This document shows, one piece after another, positions 45,895-55,910 of a stretch of DNA of 64,000 bases. Origin of the DNA: Porticoccaceae bacterium (GTDB taxonomy: Bacteria; Pseudomonadota; Gammaproteobacteria; Pseudomonadales; Porticoccaceae). The notes under the pieces are model-generated. The model was not told the DNA's origin. It ran no database searches and saw only the letters and a program-made list of their open reading frames with translations. The stretch spans positions 1 to 64,000 of the forward strand of contig JAQXBF010000016.1 in NCBI GenBank assembly GCA_029252555.1. The letters run 5' to 3'. The position numbers were made by a program, and so were the translations under genes. Each line of letters starts with the position of its first letter. Position 1 is the first letter of the stretch.

Positions 45895-46380
45895 TCAGTC
45901 ACGAAAGTTTTTAAACTGAAATGGCTGGCCTAATTCGGCTTCGCGCACCATCGCCATCACAGCTTGCAGGTCGTCGCGCTTTTTGCCTGTGACTCGCACC
46001 TGATCACCCTGAATAGCCGCCTGAACTTTGAGTTTTTGATCTTTGATCAGCTTTACAATCTTTTTACTGATCTCCGCATTGATACCCTGTTTAAAAGTGA
46101 CATGCAGAGAAAATGCCTTGCCGCGATGAATCGCATCGTCATTACATTCAATCACCCGGGGGTCGATATTGCGCTTGATCAATTGCGCGCGGAAAATATC
46201 CAACAACTGCTGACATTGAAAGTCGGCTTCAGTTTTAATAGTGACAATATCATCGGCAAGGCTAATGCTGGCATCGACGCCTCGAAAGTCAAATCTGGTA
46301 GAAAGCTCCCGCCCTGCGTTATCAGTGGCGTTGAGTATTTCGGCGGTGTCGACTTCAGATACAATATCTACACTGGGCAT
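45895..46380 (-). CDS. yajQ: YajQ-family nucleotide-binding protein
   Basis: Cytoplasmic protein of 161 residues with two ferredoxin-like halves. It begins [11 protein letters not shown] and includes [15 protein letters not shown] and [19 protein letters not shown], all family hallmarks. Relatives bind cyclic di-GMP or tRNA/GTP. A 12-bp hairpin lies about 20 nt upstream of its ATG. It is convergent with msrB (9-nt gap) and divergent from ychJ. Confidence 0.93.
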   Translation of the reverse strand: MPSVDIVSEVDTAEILNATDNAGRELSTRFDFRGVDASISLADDIVTIKTEADFQCQQLLDIFRAQLIKRNIDPRVIECNDDAIHRGKAFSLHVTFKQGINAEISKKIVKLIKDQKLKVQAAIQGDQVRVTGKKRDDLQAVMAMVREAELGQPFQFKNFRD

Positions 46381-46399
46381 AATGCGACTCGTGGTGACT

Positions 46400-46431
46400 G
46401 GATAAGCTGGTATTTTAAACCAGTCTTATCC
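46400..46431. promoter_or_regulatory. Imperfect hairpin between yajQ and ychJ
   Basis: GGATAAG-CTGGT and ACCAG-T-CTTATCC form a 12-bp stem with one bulged T and a 7-nt loop, ending about 20 nt upstream of the yajQ ATG. There is no flanking T-run on either strand. It could be an operator or a leader structure. Confidence 0.4.
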
Positions 46432-46486
46432 CAGCAGGCCAGATTAAAACGCAGTCCAGGCTAACCAATAGTGGGGTAGGCGTATA

Positions 46487-46891
46487 GTGAGAAATCAATT
46501 GTGTGTCTGTGGTAGCCAGCGATGGTTTTCTCGCTGCTGCGAACCTTTTCTTAAGGGGGCGAAATCAGCGCCCACACCAGAAAAGCTCGTGCGCTCTCGC
46601 TACAGCGCTTATGCATTGGGTGGTCATGGTGAGTACTTGTTGAAAACCTGGTTTGCGCCCATGGCTAAAGGACTTAGTGCCGAAGACTTATCGCAATTAC
46701 ACCAGCAATGGTTGGGGCTGGTTGTGCTTGGTTCTGGTGTTTCGGGGAATGACGGCTGGGTAGAGTTTAAGGCAAGTTATAGAGACAATAACGATGTTGT
46801 CGAAATGCATGAGAAATCAGTGTTCACCAGATTCGCAAACAGCTGGTTTTATATCGGCGGCGAAGTGGCTCATATCAACACAGCAAAATAA
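46487..46891 (+). CDS. ychJ: YchJ-family SEC-C motif protein
   Basis: Protein of 134 residues of the YchJ/UPF0225 family. The N-terminal zinc-binding SEC-C-like motif reads CVCGSQRWFSRCCEPFL. It is followed by KLVRSRYSAYALG, a family signature, and an NTF2-like body ending FYIGGEV. The start is GTG. Function is unknown; it may act as a small metal-binding chaperone-associated protein. It converges on tatC with a 50-nt gap that holds no clear terminator. Confidence 0.9.
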   Translation: MRNQLCVCGSQRWFSRCCEPFLKGAKSAPTPEKLVRSRYSAYALGGHGEYLLKTWFAPMAKGLSAEDLSQLHQQWLGLVVLGSGVSGNDGWVEFKASYRDNNDVVEMHEKSVFTRFANSWFYIGGEVAHINTAK

Positions 46892-46941
46892 TAGCGCTGA
46901 TACCGACTGTATCAATCTGGCGATCTGGCAGGGGCTATTGG

Positions 46942-47712
46942 TTAATCCTTAGGCTTAACCATGCGGCCAAACAGGATGCCCAGTTCGAACAATAACCACA
47001 TGGGAATTGCCAGCAGTATCTGGGAAATAATATCTGGTGGTGTTAGCAACATACCCAATATAAAGCACATTACAAAAACGTAGGGCCGCTTCTTGGCCAG
47101 GTTATCTGGCTCCACCACACCCATCCACGACAGAATCACCACAGCGATGGGAATCTCAAAGCTGATGCCAAAGGCAAAAAACAGTTTTAGTACAAAATCC
47201 AGATAGCTGCGGATATCTGGCATCACGCTTATTCCCTCTGGGGCTATGCTGGTAAAGAACATAAACACCAGTGGGAAGACAATATAGTAGGCAAAGGCCA
47301 TGCCGCCATAAAACAGCAGGACACTGGAGATAAACAGAGGCACGACTATTTTCTTTTCCCGCTGATACAGGCCAGGCGCCAAAAATGCCCAAGCCTGATA
47401 CAAAATAAAGGGCATAGCGGCAAACAGGGATAACACCAATGTCAGCTTAAACGGGGTTAGAAATGGCGAGGCCACCTCGGTGGCGATCATGGTTGATGAA
47501 GCGGGCAGGTACTCTCGGATCGGCTCGGATACATAGAGGTACAGTTCTTCACTGAAAGAAAATAGCCCGATAAATACCACTAGCACTGCAACCACAGAGC
47601 GCAATACGCGATCGCGAAACTCTATCAGGTGCGACATAAAGGGCTGGCTATCCAGGAGTTCCTCCTGGATATCATCTTCTGTCGCTTGGTTGCCAGAGGT
47701 TTCGGTATTCAT
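46942..47712 (-). CDS. tatC: Twin-arginine translocase subunit TatC
   Basis: Core receptor of the Tat export system, about 256 residues with six transmembrane helices. Conserved parts are FMSHLIEFRDRVLRS at the N-terminus (with the Glu that contacts signal peptides), YQAWAFLAPGLYQREKK and GISFEIPIAV. It overlaps tatB by 4 nt and is the last gene of the long hslV-tatC series. A 29-residue acidic N-terminal lead precedes the first helix. Confidence 0.96.
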   Translation of the reverse strand: MNTETSGNQATEDDIQEELLDSQPFMSHLIEFRDRVLRSVVAVLVVFIGLFSFSEELYLYVSEPIREYLPASSTMIATEVASPFLTPFKLTLVLSLFAAMPFILYQAWAFLAPGLYQREKKIVVPLFISSVLLFYGGMAFAYYIVFPLVFMFFTSIAPEGISVMPDIRSYLDFVLKLFFAFGISFEIPIAVVILSWMGVVEPDNLAKKRPYVFVMCFILGMLLTPPDIISQILLAIPMWLLFELGILFGRMVKPKD

Positions 47713-48041
47713 GATTTATTGTCGCGGCTGGTGTCTATTGGAGTGTCATCGATTGGCTTGGTGAGCGCAGCGGCACTGGCCTCCAGCTCTGCTTTATTTT
47801 TTGCCAGTTCGTCTTTGGTGTCTTCTAGATTGCGCAGGATTTGTTCATTATGTAATTGGCGTCGGACTTCATGCATGCCCACTTCATTTTCGAGTTCACT
47901 GCGCGCCGCAGTAAATATTTGCCGCAGGCGACCAATCCACAGGCCAATGGTGCGAATGGTTTCTGGCAGCCGCTCTGGGCCCATAACAATTAATGTCAGC
48001 ACCCCTATAACCAGTAACTCGGAAAATCCTATATCAAACAT
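47709..48041 (-). CDS. tatB: Twin-arginine translocase subunit TatB
   Basis: Single-span membrane protein of 110 residues. The N-terminal helix begins MFDIGFSELLVIGVLTLIVM. The GPERLP motif and an amphipathic helix follow, then a charged C-terminal coil. It binds Tat signal peptides together with TatC. It starts 3 nt after tatA and overlaps tatC. Confidence 0.95.
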   Translation of the reverse strand: MFDIGFSELLVIGVLTLIVMGPERLPETIRTIGLWIGRLRQIFTAARSELENEVGMHEVRRQLHNEQILRNLEDTKDELAKNKAELEASAAALTKPIDDTPIDTSRDNKS

Positions 48042-48044
48042 GAC

Positions 48045-48263
48045 TTACTCAGCAGCGTCTTTTTTCTCTGCTTTTTGTTTTTGTGGTTCAGTTGATTCAC
48101 CGGACTCGCTTGCAGGTTTTTCATCGGCGTCAGAGGAAACACTGTCTTTAAAGCCTTTGATTGCGCCACCCAAATCTGAGCCTATACCACGTAATTTTTT
48201 GGTGCCAAAAATCAATGCCACAATCGCTAATATAACAACTAATTCAAAACCACTCGGCATCAT
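48045..48263 (-). CDS. tatA: Twin-arginine translocase subunit TatA
   Basis: Small pore-forming Tat subunit of 72 residues: one N-terminal helix (about 6-20, including [13 protein letters not shown]), the [20 protein letters not shown] amphipathic segment, and a hydrophilic tail rich in Glu, Lys and Ala. The start may be the first or second Met. It follows hisE by 19 nt on the same strand. Confidence 0.95.
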   Translation of the reverse strand: MMPSGFELVVILAIVALIFGTKKLRGIGSDLGGAIKGFKDSVSSDADEKPASESGESTEPQKQKAEKKDAAE

Positions 48264-48282
48264 TTTAATACTCCTTTCCTAG

Positions 48283-48615
48283 TTATTTGTCTCGATTGGC
48301 CTTTTCTTCAAGGCCAGATAAATCAAACCGCTGCTCCAGCTCTGCTAGCACCGAATCGGCACTTTCACCCAGGTGGGATAGCATCACCAGGCTGTGAAAC
48401 CATAAATCTGCAGTTTCATAAATTAACTTTTCATTGTTGCCAGATAGCTCGGCATCTCGCGCAGCGAGAATCGTTTCTACAGACTCTTCGCCGACTTTCT
48501 CGAGAATTTTGTTGAGCCCTTTGCTGTGGAGGCTGGCAACATAGGACTCATCTGCAGAGGCCTGTTTGCGGGTTTCAAGCACGTCCATTAGTTGGCGCAA
48601 AATTTGATCGGTCAC
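48283..48615 (-). CDS. hisE: Phosphoribosyl-ATP pyrophosphatase
   Basis: Second enzyme of histidine synthesis, hydrolysing phosphoribosyl-ATP to phosphoribosyl-AMP; 110 residues, all-helical MazG-like fold. Key blocks are [20 protein letters not shown] (with metal-binding Glu residues) and [13 protein letters not shown]. It is separate from hisI, unlike the fused E. coli protein, and overlaps it by 4 nt. Confidence 0.94.
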   Translation of the reverse strand: MTDQILRQLMDVLETRKQASADESYVASLHSKGLNKILEKVGEESVETILAARDAELSGNNEKLIYETADLWFHSLVMLSHLGESADSVLAELEQRFDLSGLEEKANRDK

Positions 48616-48995
48616 TGATAGAGTTCCTTGGGGTCTTTAAGCACTGAATCTACAGCCTGCCATTGGCCATCTTCTAATACAGAGTAGAAGCAAGAAGCAC
48701 GGCCAGTGTGACAGGCAATACCGCCAATCTGGTCAACCTGCATCAAGATGACATCGTTGTCGCAGTCCACACGGAGCTCTTTTAGCCGTTGCACATTTCC
48801 TGACTCTTCGCCTTTGCGCCAAAGTTTTTGTCTTGACCGCGACCAATACACAGCGCGATTCTCATCGACCGTCAGCGTCAGTGCTTCTCGATTCATCCAG
48901 GCCACCATAAGAATCAGCCCAGTAGCTGCATCTTGCGCTATTGCAGGCACCAGCCCATCGCTGTTCCAGGCTATTTGATCAAGATAACAAGTCAT
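48612..48995 (-). CDS. hisI: Phosphoribosyl-AMP cyclohydrolase
   Basis: Third enzyme of histidine synthesis, a zinc enzyme of 127 residues. Visible motifs are [46 protein letters not shown] and [14 protein letters not shown] with the metal-binding Cys and His. The pair hisI-hisE between ubiB and tatA is a common gammaproteobacterial order. Confidence 0.95.
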   Translation of the reverse strand: MTCYLDQIAWNSDGLVPAIAQDAATGLILMVAWMNREALTLTVDENRAVYWSRSRQKLWRKGEESGNVQRLKELRVDCDNDVILMQVDQIGGIACHTGRASCFYSVLEDGQWQAVDSVLKDPKELYQ

Positions 48996-49019
48996 GTCTG
49001 CAGTATAGCCGAACTGCTA

Positions 49020-50627
49020 CTAACGTAGTAGCAGTAACAGCAGGCCCAAGCCAACCAGAATAAGGCTGCTGACAGGTATCTGATTTATAGATTCGGCCCA
49101 GTGGGGAAATGCGACACCCAAACCCACACCCGCCAGAGCGGCACCAAGGCGATGGAGTAATTTGCCAGACTTACCGTTTTGTTCAGGAGCAGGAGTTGGG
49201 CCTGGTGCAGGCGCATCCTGCATATTTTTTAGGGCTTGAAAAATCATCGGTGGTATTTGCGGGAGGTGCTCCAACCAGTCCGGCACATGACGTTTAAATT
49301 GCTTAAAAACTGCACTGGGTGAGTAACGGTCTTTTAACCACTTATCCAAAAATGGCTGGGCGGTGGTCCATAGGTCTAGCTGTGGATACATTTGTCGGCC
49401 TAGGCCTTCAATATTTAGCAGTGTTTTCTGCAATAGCACCAACGAAGGCTGCACTTCCATATTAAATCGTCGCGCGGTGGTAAACAGGCTGATCAGCATA
49501 TGGCCGAGAGAGATTTCATTGAGCGGGCGCTCAAAAATTGGTTCGCACACCGAGCGAATGGCACCGGTAAACTCATTTACTGGCGTATCCGCAGGCACCC
49601 AGCCTGAACGAATATGGAGTTCTGCTACTTGACGATAATCCCGTTTAAAAATCGCCAGTAGATTGCGCGCTAGATAGAACTGATCATCGCTGGATAGGGA
49701 GCCCATAATTGCGCAGTCAATTGCCAAATAACTGGGAGATTTCGGCTTGCTGGCGTCGACAAAAATATTGCCTGGGTGCATATCGGCATGGAAGAAATTG
49801 TGCTCGAATACCTGGGTAAAGAATATTTCAACACCCCGCTCCGCCAGCAATTTCATATCCACACCAGCGGCATTCAGATCAGCCATATTGGTTACAGGAA
49901 TCCCGTAAATACGCTCCATGACCAGTACATTCTCATTGGAGTAGGGCCAGTGTATTTCTGGTACATAGAGCAGTGGTGAGTTTTCGAAGTTATGGCGCAG
50001 CAATGAGGCATTGGCGCCTTCAGATTGTAGGTTTAGTTCTTCGAGAATTACCATTTCGTAGTCAGCAATCACCTCCACTGGCCGCAGGCGGCGGCCATCT
50101 TCACTGTATTTGGCTAGCAGACGAGCCAATGTGTAGAGCAGGGCAATATCTTTGCGAATGGTATTTTCAATACCGGGGCGCACTGCTTTAACCACCACAT
50201 CTCGGCCATCGGCCAATACGGCGGCATGTACCTGTGCCACAGAGGCAGAGGCAAGTGGGTCCGCTTCGAAGCTATGGAACAGGTCATCCACCGTACCCTC
50301 AAGGGCCGTCTCGATATTGGTTTTGAAAATGGCGGAAGAGAACGGCGGCACATTGTCCTGCAACTGAGCCAGCTCTGTGCAAATATCGGTGGGCACCAGA
50401 TCAGGCCTGGTAGACAGCAGCTGACCAAATTTAATAAAGATCGGGCCCAGTTCTTCAAGAGCCATGCGCAGGCGCTCGCCACGGCCAGCTTTAGAGCGAC
50501 CAAACAATGCTGCAGGTGCCAGCATGGCCCGCATAGCAAAGGGCAGGCTATCTTTGTTTAATAGCTCATCAAGGCGATATTTGCCAACTACACGGGCAAT
50601 TTTGGCCAGGCGACGAAGGCGAATCAC
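49020..50627 (-). CDS. ubiB: Ubiquinone biosynthesis ATPase-like kinase UbiB
   Basis: ADCK/UbiB-family protein of 535 residues needed for ubiquinone synthesis. The family-defining KxGQ motif reads [16 protein letters not shown] near residue 70. The ATP-binding and catalytic segments are ASVAQVHAA (Ala-rich loop) and [10 protein letters not shown]. Two C-terminal transmembrane segments anchor it to the membrane (final about 40 residues). It overlaps ubiJ by 4 nt and is followed by hisI after 24 nt. Confidence 0.96.
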   Translation of the reverse strand: MIRLRRLAKIARVVGKYRLDELLNKDSLPFAMRAMLAPAALFGRSKAGRGERLRMALEELGPIFIKFGQLLSTRPDLVPTDICTELAQLQDNVPPFSSAIFKTNIETALEGTVDDLFHSFEADPLASASVAQVHAAVLADGRDVVVKAVRPGIENTIRKDIALLYTLARLLAKYSEDGRRLRPVEVIADYEMVILEELNLQSEGANASLLRHNFENSPLLYVPEIHWPYSNENVLVMERIYGIPVTNMADLNAAGVDMKLLAERGVEIFFTQVFEHNFFHADMHPGNIFVDASKPKSPSYLAIDCAIMGSLSSDDQFYLARNLLAIFKRDYRQVAELHIRSGWVPADTPVNEFTGAIRSVCEPIFERPLNEISLGHMLISLFTTARRFNMEVQPSLVLLQKTLLNIEGLGRQMYPQLDLWTTAQPFLDKWLKDRYSPSAVFKQFKRHVPDWLEHLPQIPPMIFQALKNMQDAPAPGPTPAPEQNGKSGKLLHRLGAALAGVGLGVAFPHWAESINQIPVSSLILVGLGLLLLLLR

Positions 50628-51262
50628 TGGTTGGCTTTTCCTTCTTGACTCATCAGGCGAATCTTATTGGCCCGCGCAGCAAGGCGATCAACGTCGGTAG
50701 ACAGATGGCGCACAGACCGCACAAAGGCATCATATTCATTTTTGCTCGGAGTTAGCTGCAGCTCCTCTTGGGATACCTCTACTAGAGCTGATCGCGCGCG
50801 TTTGAATGCACCGCTGCGAAATTCAGCGGAATTGCGAATGCTCTCTGCTAACAGATGTGCTGGAACATCACCGATCAATTCTGCCAGTGCCGCCTCCCAG
50901 TCAATATCTAGCCCGGCCATAATGTGATTAAGCTGCCGCAATACTTCCAAGTTACCGCTGACATTAACCCCGGTGCCAGAAAATGAAACCATCTCACCAG
51001 AATTAATCGCCATTCCCGCAAGCGAGACCAATGTGCCATTCACTGTTACATCAGCCTCATCCTGCCATTTATTGTGCAGCATAATACCCGTAGCACTGGG
51101 CTCTATGGATATTTGTAATGGTGGTATGGAGCTATCAACCAACAGCATTTTGCCCTCCAGAGCAGCGAGACGTTTGGCTGAAGCAGGGTCATGGGCCAAG
51201 GCAGCATTGATTATTTTTTCAACAGCTTCCAAAGCTGCCGATTGTAGCGCGGCAAAAATCAC
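50624..51262 (-). CDS. ubiJ: Ubiquinone biosynthesis accessory factor UbiJ
   Basis: SCP2-domain lipid-binding protein of 212 residues. The N-terminal SCP2 part (about 15-115) includes [14 protein letters not shown] and a hydrophobic pocket that holds ubiquinone intermediates in the multienzyme Ubi complex. A C-terminal helical coil (about 150-212) follows. It lies between ubiE and ubiB, overlapping both slightly, the typical ubiE-ubiJ-ubiB order. Confidence 0.93.
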   Translation of the reverse strand: MIFAALQSAALEAVEKIINAALAHDPASAKRLAALEGKMLLVDSSIPPLQISIEPSATGIMLHNKWQDEADVTVNGTLVSLAGMAINSGEMVSFSGTGVNVSGNLEVLRQLNHIMAGLDIDWEAALAELIGDVPAHLLAESIRNSAEFRSGAFKRARSALVEVSQEELQLTPSKNEYDAFVRSVRHLSTDVDRLAARANKIRLMSQEGKANQ

Positions 51263-52008
51263 TAGGGTTTCACTCCCCGATGCAGAGCTACAACACCGCC
51301 GGTCATATTGTGGAAGTCGGTGCCGGCAAAGCCGGCTTCGTCCAACATACCTTGCAATGTCTGTTGGTCTGGGTGCATCCGGATGGATTCAGCCAAATAT
51401 TGGTAACTGTCGGCATCGCTGGCAAACAGCTTACCCAGCTTGGGCAAAATGCTGAACGAATAGGTATCGTAGATCTTGGATAGTACAGGGTTGCCCGGCT
51501 TGGAAAATTCCAGCACCAGCAGCCTACCGCCGGGTTTTAGAACCCGCAGCATTGAGCGCAGAGCCATGTCCTTATCGGTGACATTGCGAAGGCCAAAAGC
51601 GATGGTAATCACATCGAAGGTATTGTCGGAGAAGGGCAGACACTGGGCATCGGCCTGAGAAAACTGAATATTATTAACAATGCCGCGATCCATAAGGCGG
51701 TCACGGCCAACCTTGAGCATGGAATCGTTGATATCTGCCAAAACCACTGTGCCTTCAGGGCCAACGATACGGGAGAACTTGGCGGTTAAATCGCCAGTGC
51801 CTCCGGCAATGTCCAGTACCGAATTACCTCGACGGACGCCAGACATCTCAATGGTCATGCGCTTCCACAGGCGGTGCACACCTGCGGACATAAGATCATT
51901 CATCAGATCATATTTACCCGCAACAGAATGGAAGACTTCGGCGACTTTGCCGGCCTTTTCTTCGACGTTGACGGTTTTATAACCGAAGTGGGTGGTTTTA
52001 TCAGACAT
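51262..52008 (-). CDS. ubiE: Ubiquinone/menaquinone C-methyltransferase UbiE
   Basis: SAM-dependent methyltransferase of about 248 residues acting on the quinone ring. The SAM motif is [34 protein letters not shown] and [20 protein letters not shown] are the two UbiE signatures. The ATG at 52008 ([10 protein letters not shown]) aligns with E. coli UbiE; a TTG seven codons upstream is the alternative. The ubiJ ATG overlaps its stop. Confidence 0.95.
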   Translation of the reverse strand: MSDKTTHFGYKTVNVEEKAGKVAEVFHSVAGKYDLMNDLMSAGVHRLWKRMTIEMSGVRRGNSVLDIAGGTGDLTAKFSRIVGPEGTVVLADINDSMLKVGRDRLMDRGIVNNIQFSQADAQCLPFSDNTFDVITIAFGLRNVTDKDMALRSMLRVLKPGGRLLVLEFSKPGNPVLSKIYDTYSFSILPKLGKLFASDADSYQYLAESIRMHPDQQTLQGMLDEAGFAGTDFHNMTGGVVALHRGVKP

Positions 52009-52062
52009 TGGCGCACTTATCTCTTTCAAAACAGTCGGCTATTGTAGCTGTTGTTGTGGGTT

Positions 52063-52440
52063 TCAGGAAAGTCTAACTACCTGAGTGTCCGGATCTCGAG
52101 ACTGATTTGCGCTGTGCAGACGCCGCAGATAGTCGGCCCAGTTATCTGTTTGGTTAGAGCCCAACTCAAACAGATAGTCCCAGGTGAAAATGCCGGAATC
52201 ATGGCCATCGTCAAAGCTAATTTGAATAGCATAATTGCCGGATTGCTGAAGGGATTGAATTAGCACATGGCGCATGCCTACTTGAAGCACTTCCTGCCCC
52301 CTGCCGTGGCCGCGTACCTCCGCGCTAGGGGAAAAAACGCGCAGGTACTCGGCGGACAGGTTAAATCGCACATCGCCCTGATACTCCACATTCAGAGCAT
52401 TTTTTTGTTCGCTCACAACAATGCGAGAGGGTAACGGCAT
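52063..52440 (-). CDS. DUF971 (gamma-butyrobetaine hydroxylase-like N-domain) protein
   Basis: Protein of 125 residues made almost wholly of the DUF971/GBBH-like N-terminal domain. It has VQIGMRHVLIQSLQQ-like core strands and the conserved FDDGHDSGIFTWDYLFELG near the middle, which in relatives forms a zinc- or iron-sulfur-linked fold. Function is unknown. It sits between hslU (TAATG overlap) and ubiE, a conserved position in many gammaproteobacteria. Confidence 0.9.
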   Translation of the reverse strand: MPLPSRIVVSEQKNALNVEYQGDVRFNLSAEYLRVFSPSAEVRGHGRGQEVLQVGMRHVLIQSLQQSGNYAIQISFDDGHDSGIFTWDYLFELGSNQTDNWADYLRRLHSANQSRDPDTQVVRLS

Positions 52441-53771
52441 TAGAGAATAAACCGGGTCAAATCTTCATTGCTGGCTAGTTCACCGAGATTTTTCTCCACA
52501 AAGGCGGCGTCGATAATAATGGCCTCACCTTTGCTGCCCAAATCTGAGGCATCGAAGGAAATCTCTTCCAGCAATCGTTCCAGAATTGTGTGTAAGCGCC
52601 GCGCGCCTATATTTTCAGTGCCTTCATTAACTTCAAAGGCAATCTCTGCCATGCGTTTGACGCCATCAGCGGTAAACTCAATGCTGAGGCCCTCGGTGGC
52701 CATTAATTCGCAGTATTGCTTGGTTAATGAAGCATTGGGTTCGGTGAGAATGCGCTCTAGATCGTTGATTTCCAATGAATTTAGCTCAACGCGAATGGGT
52801 AAGCGTCCCTGCAACTCGGGAATCAAATCTGAGGGTTTTGACAGGTGAAAAGCGCCAGAGGCAATAAACAGAATATGGTCAGTTTTTATCATGCCGTATT
52901 TGGTTGAGACAGTGCTGCCTTCAATCAGGGGCAGCAAGTCGCGCTGCACGCCTTCTCGGGAGACATCGGCACCGCCGCTGCCTTCCCCACGGCGGCAGAC
53001 CTTATCGATCTCATCGAGAAAGACAATACCATTTTGTTCTGCGGCTTCTGCGGCCGCCGATTTGATCTTCTCTTCACTAACCAGCTTGCCAGCTTCTTCG
53101 CCTTTTAACTGTTTTAACGCTTCGGCTACGGTGACCTTGCGGGTAGAGGTTTTTCCTTTACCCATGCTGCTAAACATCCCCTGCAGCTGGTTAGTCATCT
53201 CCTCCATGCCCGGAGGTGCCATAATTTCTACATCAGCAGGCATCTGGCTCAGTTCAATTTCGATCTCTTTGTCATCCAGCGCACCTTCGCGCAGTTTTTT
53301 GCGGAACACCTGCCGTGTAGAGCTATTTCTGTCGGTGGCAGCATCTGCACTGCGGGCGGGTGGCAGCAGTGCGTCCAAGACACGCTCTTCGGCAGCATCC
53401 ATTGCGCGCTGGGCTACTTTTTCCATTTCTTGCTCACGGCGCTGCTTCACCGAGGTCTCCACAAGGTCCCGAATAATCGACTCAACATCTTTGCCCACAT
53501 AGCCAACTTCGGTAAATTTTGTGGCTTCCACCTTTACAAAGGGGGCATTGGCAAGGCGCGCTAAACGGCGAGCAATTTCTGTTTTACCCACACCAGTGGG
53601 GCCGATCATCAAAATATTTTTTGGCGTGACTTCGTTGCGCATCTCTGCGTCGAGTTGCGACCGGCGCCAGCGATTGCGCAGGGCAATGGCCACAGCGCGC
53701 TTTGCGTCGTCCTGACCAATAATGTGGCGGTTGAGTTCGTGGACTATCTCTCTAGGAGTCATTTGTGACAT
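52440..53771 (-). CDS. hslU: HslU, ATPase subunit of the HslUV protease
   Basis: AAA+ unfoldase of 443 residues that feeds proteins to HslV. Walker A is [15 protein letters not shown] (about 54-68) and Walker B is IVFLDEIDK. The I-domain spans about 110-240. The C-terminus ends with the hydrophobic DLTRFIL tail that inserts into HslV. It follows hslV by 34 nt and overlaps the DUF971 gene by one base. Confidence 0.96.
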   Translation of the reverse strand: MSQMTPREIVHELNRHIIGQDDAKRAVAIALRNRWRRSQLDAEMRNEVTPKNILMIGPTGVGKTEIARRLARLANAPFVKVEATKFTEVGYVGKDVESIIRDLVETSVKQRREQEMEKVAQRAMDAAEERVLDALLPPARSADAATDRNSSTRQVFRKKLREGALDDKEIEIELSQMPADVEIMAPPGMEEMTNQLQGMFSSMGKGKTSTRKVTVAEALKQLKGEEAGKLVSEEKIKSAAAEAAEQNGIVFLDEIDKVCRRGEGSGGADVSREGVQRDLLPLIEGSTVSTKYGMIKTDHILFIASGAFHLSKPSDLIPELQGRLPIRVELNSLEINDLERILTEPNASLTKQYCELMATEGLSIEFTADGVKRMAEIAFEVNEGTENIGARRLHTILERLLEEISFDASDLGSKGEAIIIDAAFVEKNLGELASNEDLTRFIL

Positions 53772-53805
53772 AGGAATTCCTTGCGGCTCTCAGGCTGGCC
53801 AACGC

Positions 53806-54351
53806 TTAAGCGTTGGTATCCAACTCTTCAATAGTTCTGTTGTGATTGGTGTAGATGCAGATGTCGCCAGCGATTTTGAGGCCCTGCTCAACAATATCAC
53901 GGGCACCCATCTCGGTATTGTCCAGTAACGCTCGGGCGGCTGACTGGGCAAAGGGACCGCCGGAACCGATAGCGATCAGATCATCTTCTGGCTGAATCAC
54001 ATCACCATTACCAGTGATAATTAAAGAGACTTCGCTATCGGCAACAGCGAGCAGCGCTTCCAGCTTGCGCAGAATTCGATCGGTACGCCAGTCTTTAGCT
54101 AGCTCAACGGCGGCTTTGGTGAGATTACCCTGATGTTGTTCAAGCTTCGCTTCAAAGCGCTCGAATAATGTGAAGGCATCGGCAGTGCCGCCAGCAAAGC
54201 CAGCGATAACTTGATCTTTGTAAAGGCGGCGCACCTTACGCGCATTGCCTTTCATAATAGTGTTGCCTAGGCTGACCTGACCATCACCACCGATCACTAC
54301 TTTGCCATTGCGTCTCACTGACAGAATGGTTGTTCCGCGATATTGTTCCAT
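53806..54351 (-). CDS. hslV: HslV, protease subunit of the HslUV protease
   Basis: Threonine peptidase of about 181 residues. The short leader MEQYRG is removed to expose the catalytic Thr in [19 protein letters not shown] and [14 protein letters not shown] are family blocks. The ATG at 54351 gives the standard length; a longer frame adds 17 residues without a family match. A sigma-32-like promoter lies 36-63 nt upstream, consistent with heat-shock induction of hslVU. Confidence 0.96.
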   Translation of the reverse strand: MEQYRGTTILSVRRNGKVVIGGDGQVSLGNTIMKGNARKVRRLYKDQVIAGFAGGTADAFTLFERFEAKLEQHQGNLTKAAVELAKDWRTDRILRKLEALLAVADSEVSLIITGNGDVIQPEDDLIAIGSGGPFAQSAARALLDNTEMGARDIVEQGLKIAGDICIYTNHNRTIEELDTNA

Positions 54352-54386
54352 CTTGTTCACTACTCTGAATTTTAAGCTTAGCGTAG

Positions 54387-54414
54387 AGATGGGGCCGGGC
54401 ATTTAAATATCAAT
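54387..54414 (-). promoter_or_regulatory. Sigma-32-like heat-shock promoter of hslVU
   Basis: On the minus strand ATTGAT is followed, 14 nt on, by CCCCATCT, close to the RpoH consensus CTTGAA-N13-CCCCATNT; the -10 half is perfect. The position just upstream of hslV fits a heat-shock promoter. Confidence 0.55.
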
Positions 54415-54421
54415 GCCCGGC
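54394..54421. terminator. 10-bp hairpin between the aminotransferase gene and hslV
   Basis: GCCGGGCATT and AATGCCCGGC form a perfect 10-bp stem with an 8-nt loop, 14 nt after the aminotransferase stop on the minus strand. No T-run follows. It overlaps the predicted sigma-32 promoter, so it may separate upstream readthrough from hslVU transcription. Confidence 0.5.
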
Positions 54422-54435
54422 AAATAATTAAATCA

Positions 54436-55845
54436 TTACAGATGGCCGTGCTGTTTTAAATCATCCATGCAGGCCAGAATGCTCCCTCGCAATGTTGTGA
54501 TAATAAAGTCCACCTGCTCACGATTAATAATGAGCGGTGGGGACATCACATTGAGGTTAACAATCGGGCGTACAATCAAACCTCTGCTATCTGCCTGATT
54601 GGATATCCACTTACCGATATCCAGTTCCTCCGAGAACGGTGCTTTGCTGGTTTTGTCTTTAACAAACTCGACACAGGCCATCAAGCCGATGCCGCGCACA
54701 TCACCAACAATGTGCAAGTCGGCCAGAGTTTTTAGCTGAGTCTGAAAATACGGGCCAATATCCTGCACATGGGGTAGTAGTTGCTCGCGCTCCATAATCT
54801 CAATATTTTTTAAAGCGGCGGCACAGGCCACCGGGTGACCAGAATAGGTAAACCCATGGGTAAAGCAGCGGCCATGGCCCAGTTCGCTAATCATATTGTG
54901 AATTTTGCTGGAATAGATGGTTGCGCCCAATGGCTGATAGCCTGAGGTAAGGCCTTTGGCAGAGCAGATAATATCGGGCTCAAAATCAAAGACCTCTTTG
55001 GACGCAAACCAATGGCCCAATCGACCAAAGCCGGTAACCACTTCATCGGAGACATAGAGCACATCATATTTCTGACAGATTTCCCAGGTACCGCGATGAT
55101 AGCCCTGGGGGGGAACAATCACGCCGCCGGCGCCAAACACAGGCTCCGCAAAAAATGCAGCAACCTTGTCGGCGCCAACTTCTAGAATTTTATCTTCCAG
55201 TTCCCTTAACTTGGCTGCCAGGAAATCCGCCGCGCTGATACCAGCATCAGCGCGGTAATAGTTGGGGCAGGAGATATGGTGGATTGTGTCCTGAATATAG
55301 TCGAACTCCGGGGGGTGATCTCCCGGCTTACCACCGATGGACATAGAGGCATAGGTAGAGCCATGGTAGGAGTTGACCCGGGAAATCACATGCTTTTTAT
55401 CCTGCTTGCCACGACAGTTCTGATAAAAATGGATCAGTCGATAGGCGGTATCTATGGCTGTAGAGCCACCGCAAGACAGAGCCACATGGTTGAGGTCACC
55501 CGGGGCTAATTCAGCCAGTTTGGTGGCCAGAGTGGCGGCGGGAATATTAGTCATATCTACAAATGGGCTGGCATAAGCCATCTGCCGTACCTGACCGGCA
55601 ATGGCGTCGGCCATTTCGTCCCTGCCCATGCCTATATTAGTGCACCAGAGCCCGCCAACAGCATCCAGATAGCGATTGCCATCACTGTCATAAATATACG
55701 CACCTTCGGCGGCCGCAATGGGCAGAGCCCCTTCTTCGGCAATGGCATCAAACACCTGCCATGGATGTAAAAAATGGTCCCTATCAGTGTCGCTGATTGC
55801 CTGAGTGTCGTATTGAGTGAAGTCGAGTGTGTCTATTGCGCTCAT
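54436..55845 (-). CDS. Class III PLP aminotransferase (omega/polyamine type)
   Basis: About 469 residues, fold-type I. LDAVGGLWCTNIGMG near residue 60, YHGSTYASMSIGG, FFAEPVFGAGGVIVPP and LYVSDEVVTGFGRLG are class III blocks. The PLP Lys lies in CSAKGLTSGYQPLGA. Relatives transfer amino groups from GABA, putrescine-type amines or beta-alanine to pyruvate. I chose ATG 55845 with AGGTG 6 nt upstream; the longer frame overlaps the next gene. With gabD and a second aminotransferase across the divergent DUF2459 gene it suggests amine catabolism. Confidence 0.88.
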   Translation of the reverse strand: MSAIDTLDFTQYDTQAISDTDRDHFLHPWQVFDAIAEEGALPIAAAEGAYIYDSDGNRYLDAVGGLWCTNIGMGRDEMADAIAGQVRQMAYASPFVDMTNIPAATLATKLAELAPGDLNHVALSCGGSTAIDTAYRLIHFYQNCRGKQDKKHVISRVNSYHGSTYASMSIGGKPGDHPPEFDYIQDTIHHISCPNYYRADAGISAADFLAAKLRELEDKILEVGADKVAAFFAEPVFGAGGVIVPPQGYHRGTWEICQKYDVLYVSDEVVTGFGRLGHWFASKEVFDFEPDIICSAKGLTSGYQPLGATIYSSKIHNMISELGHGRCFTHGFTYSGHPVACAAALKNIEIMEREQLLPHVQDIGPYFQTQLKTLADLHIVGDVRGIGLMACVEFVKDKTSKAPFSEELDIGKWISNQADSRGLIVRPIVNLNVMSPPLIINREQVDFIITTLRGSILACMDDLKQHGHL

Positions 55846-55910
55846 GGTGCACCTGCATTCGTAAAAACTGCCCACAGGGTAATGATAGGGCAATTTAAAA
55901 GCTAATACCC

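Noticed and set aside
47629-48282. 217-codon forward frame across tatB and tatA
   Set aside because: The serine-rich translation is typical of antisense frames, and tatA and tatB are certain.
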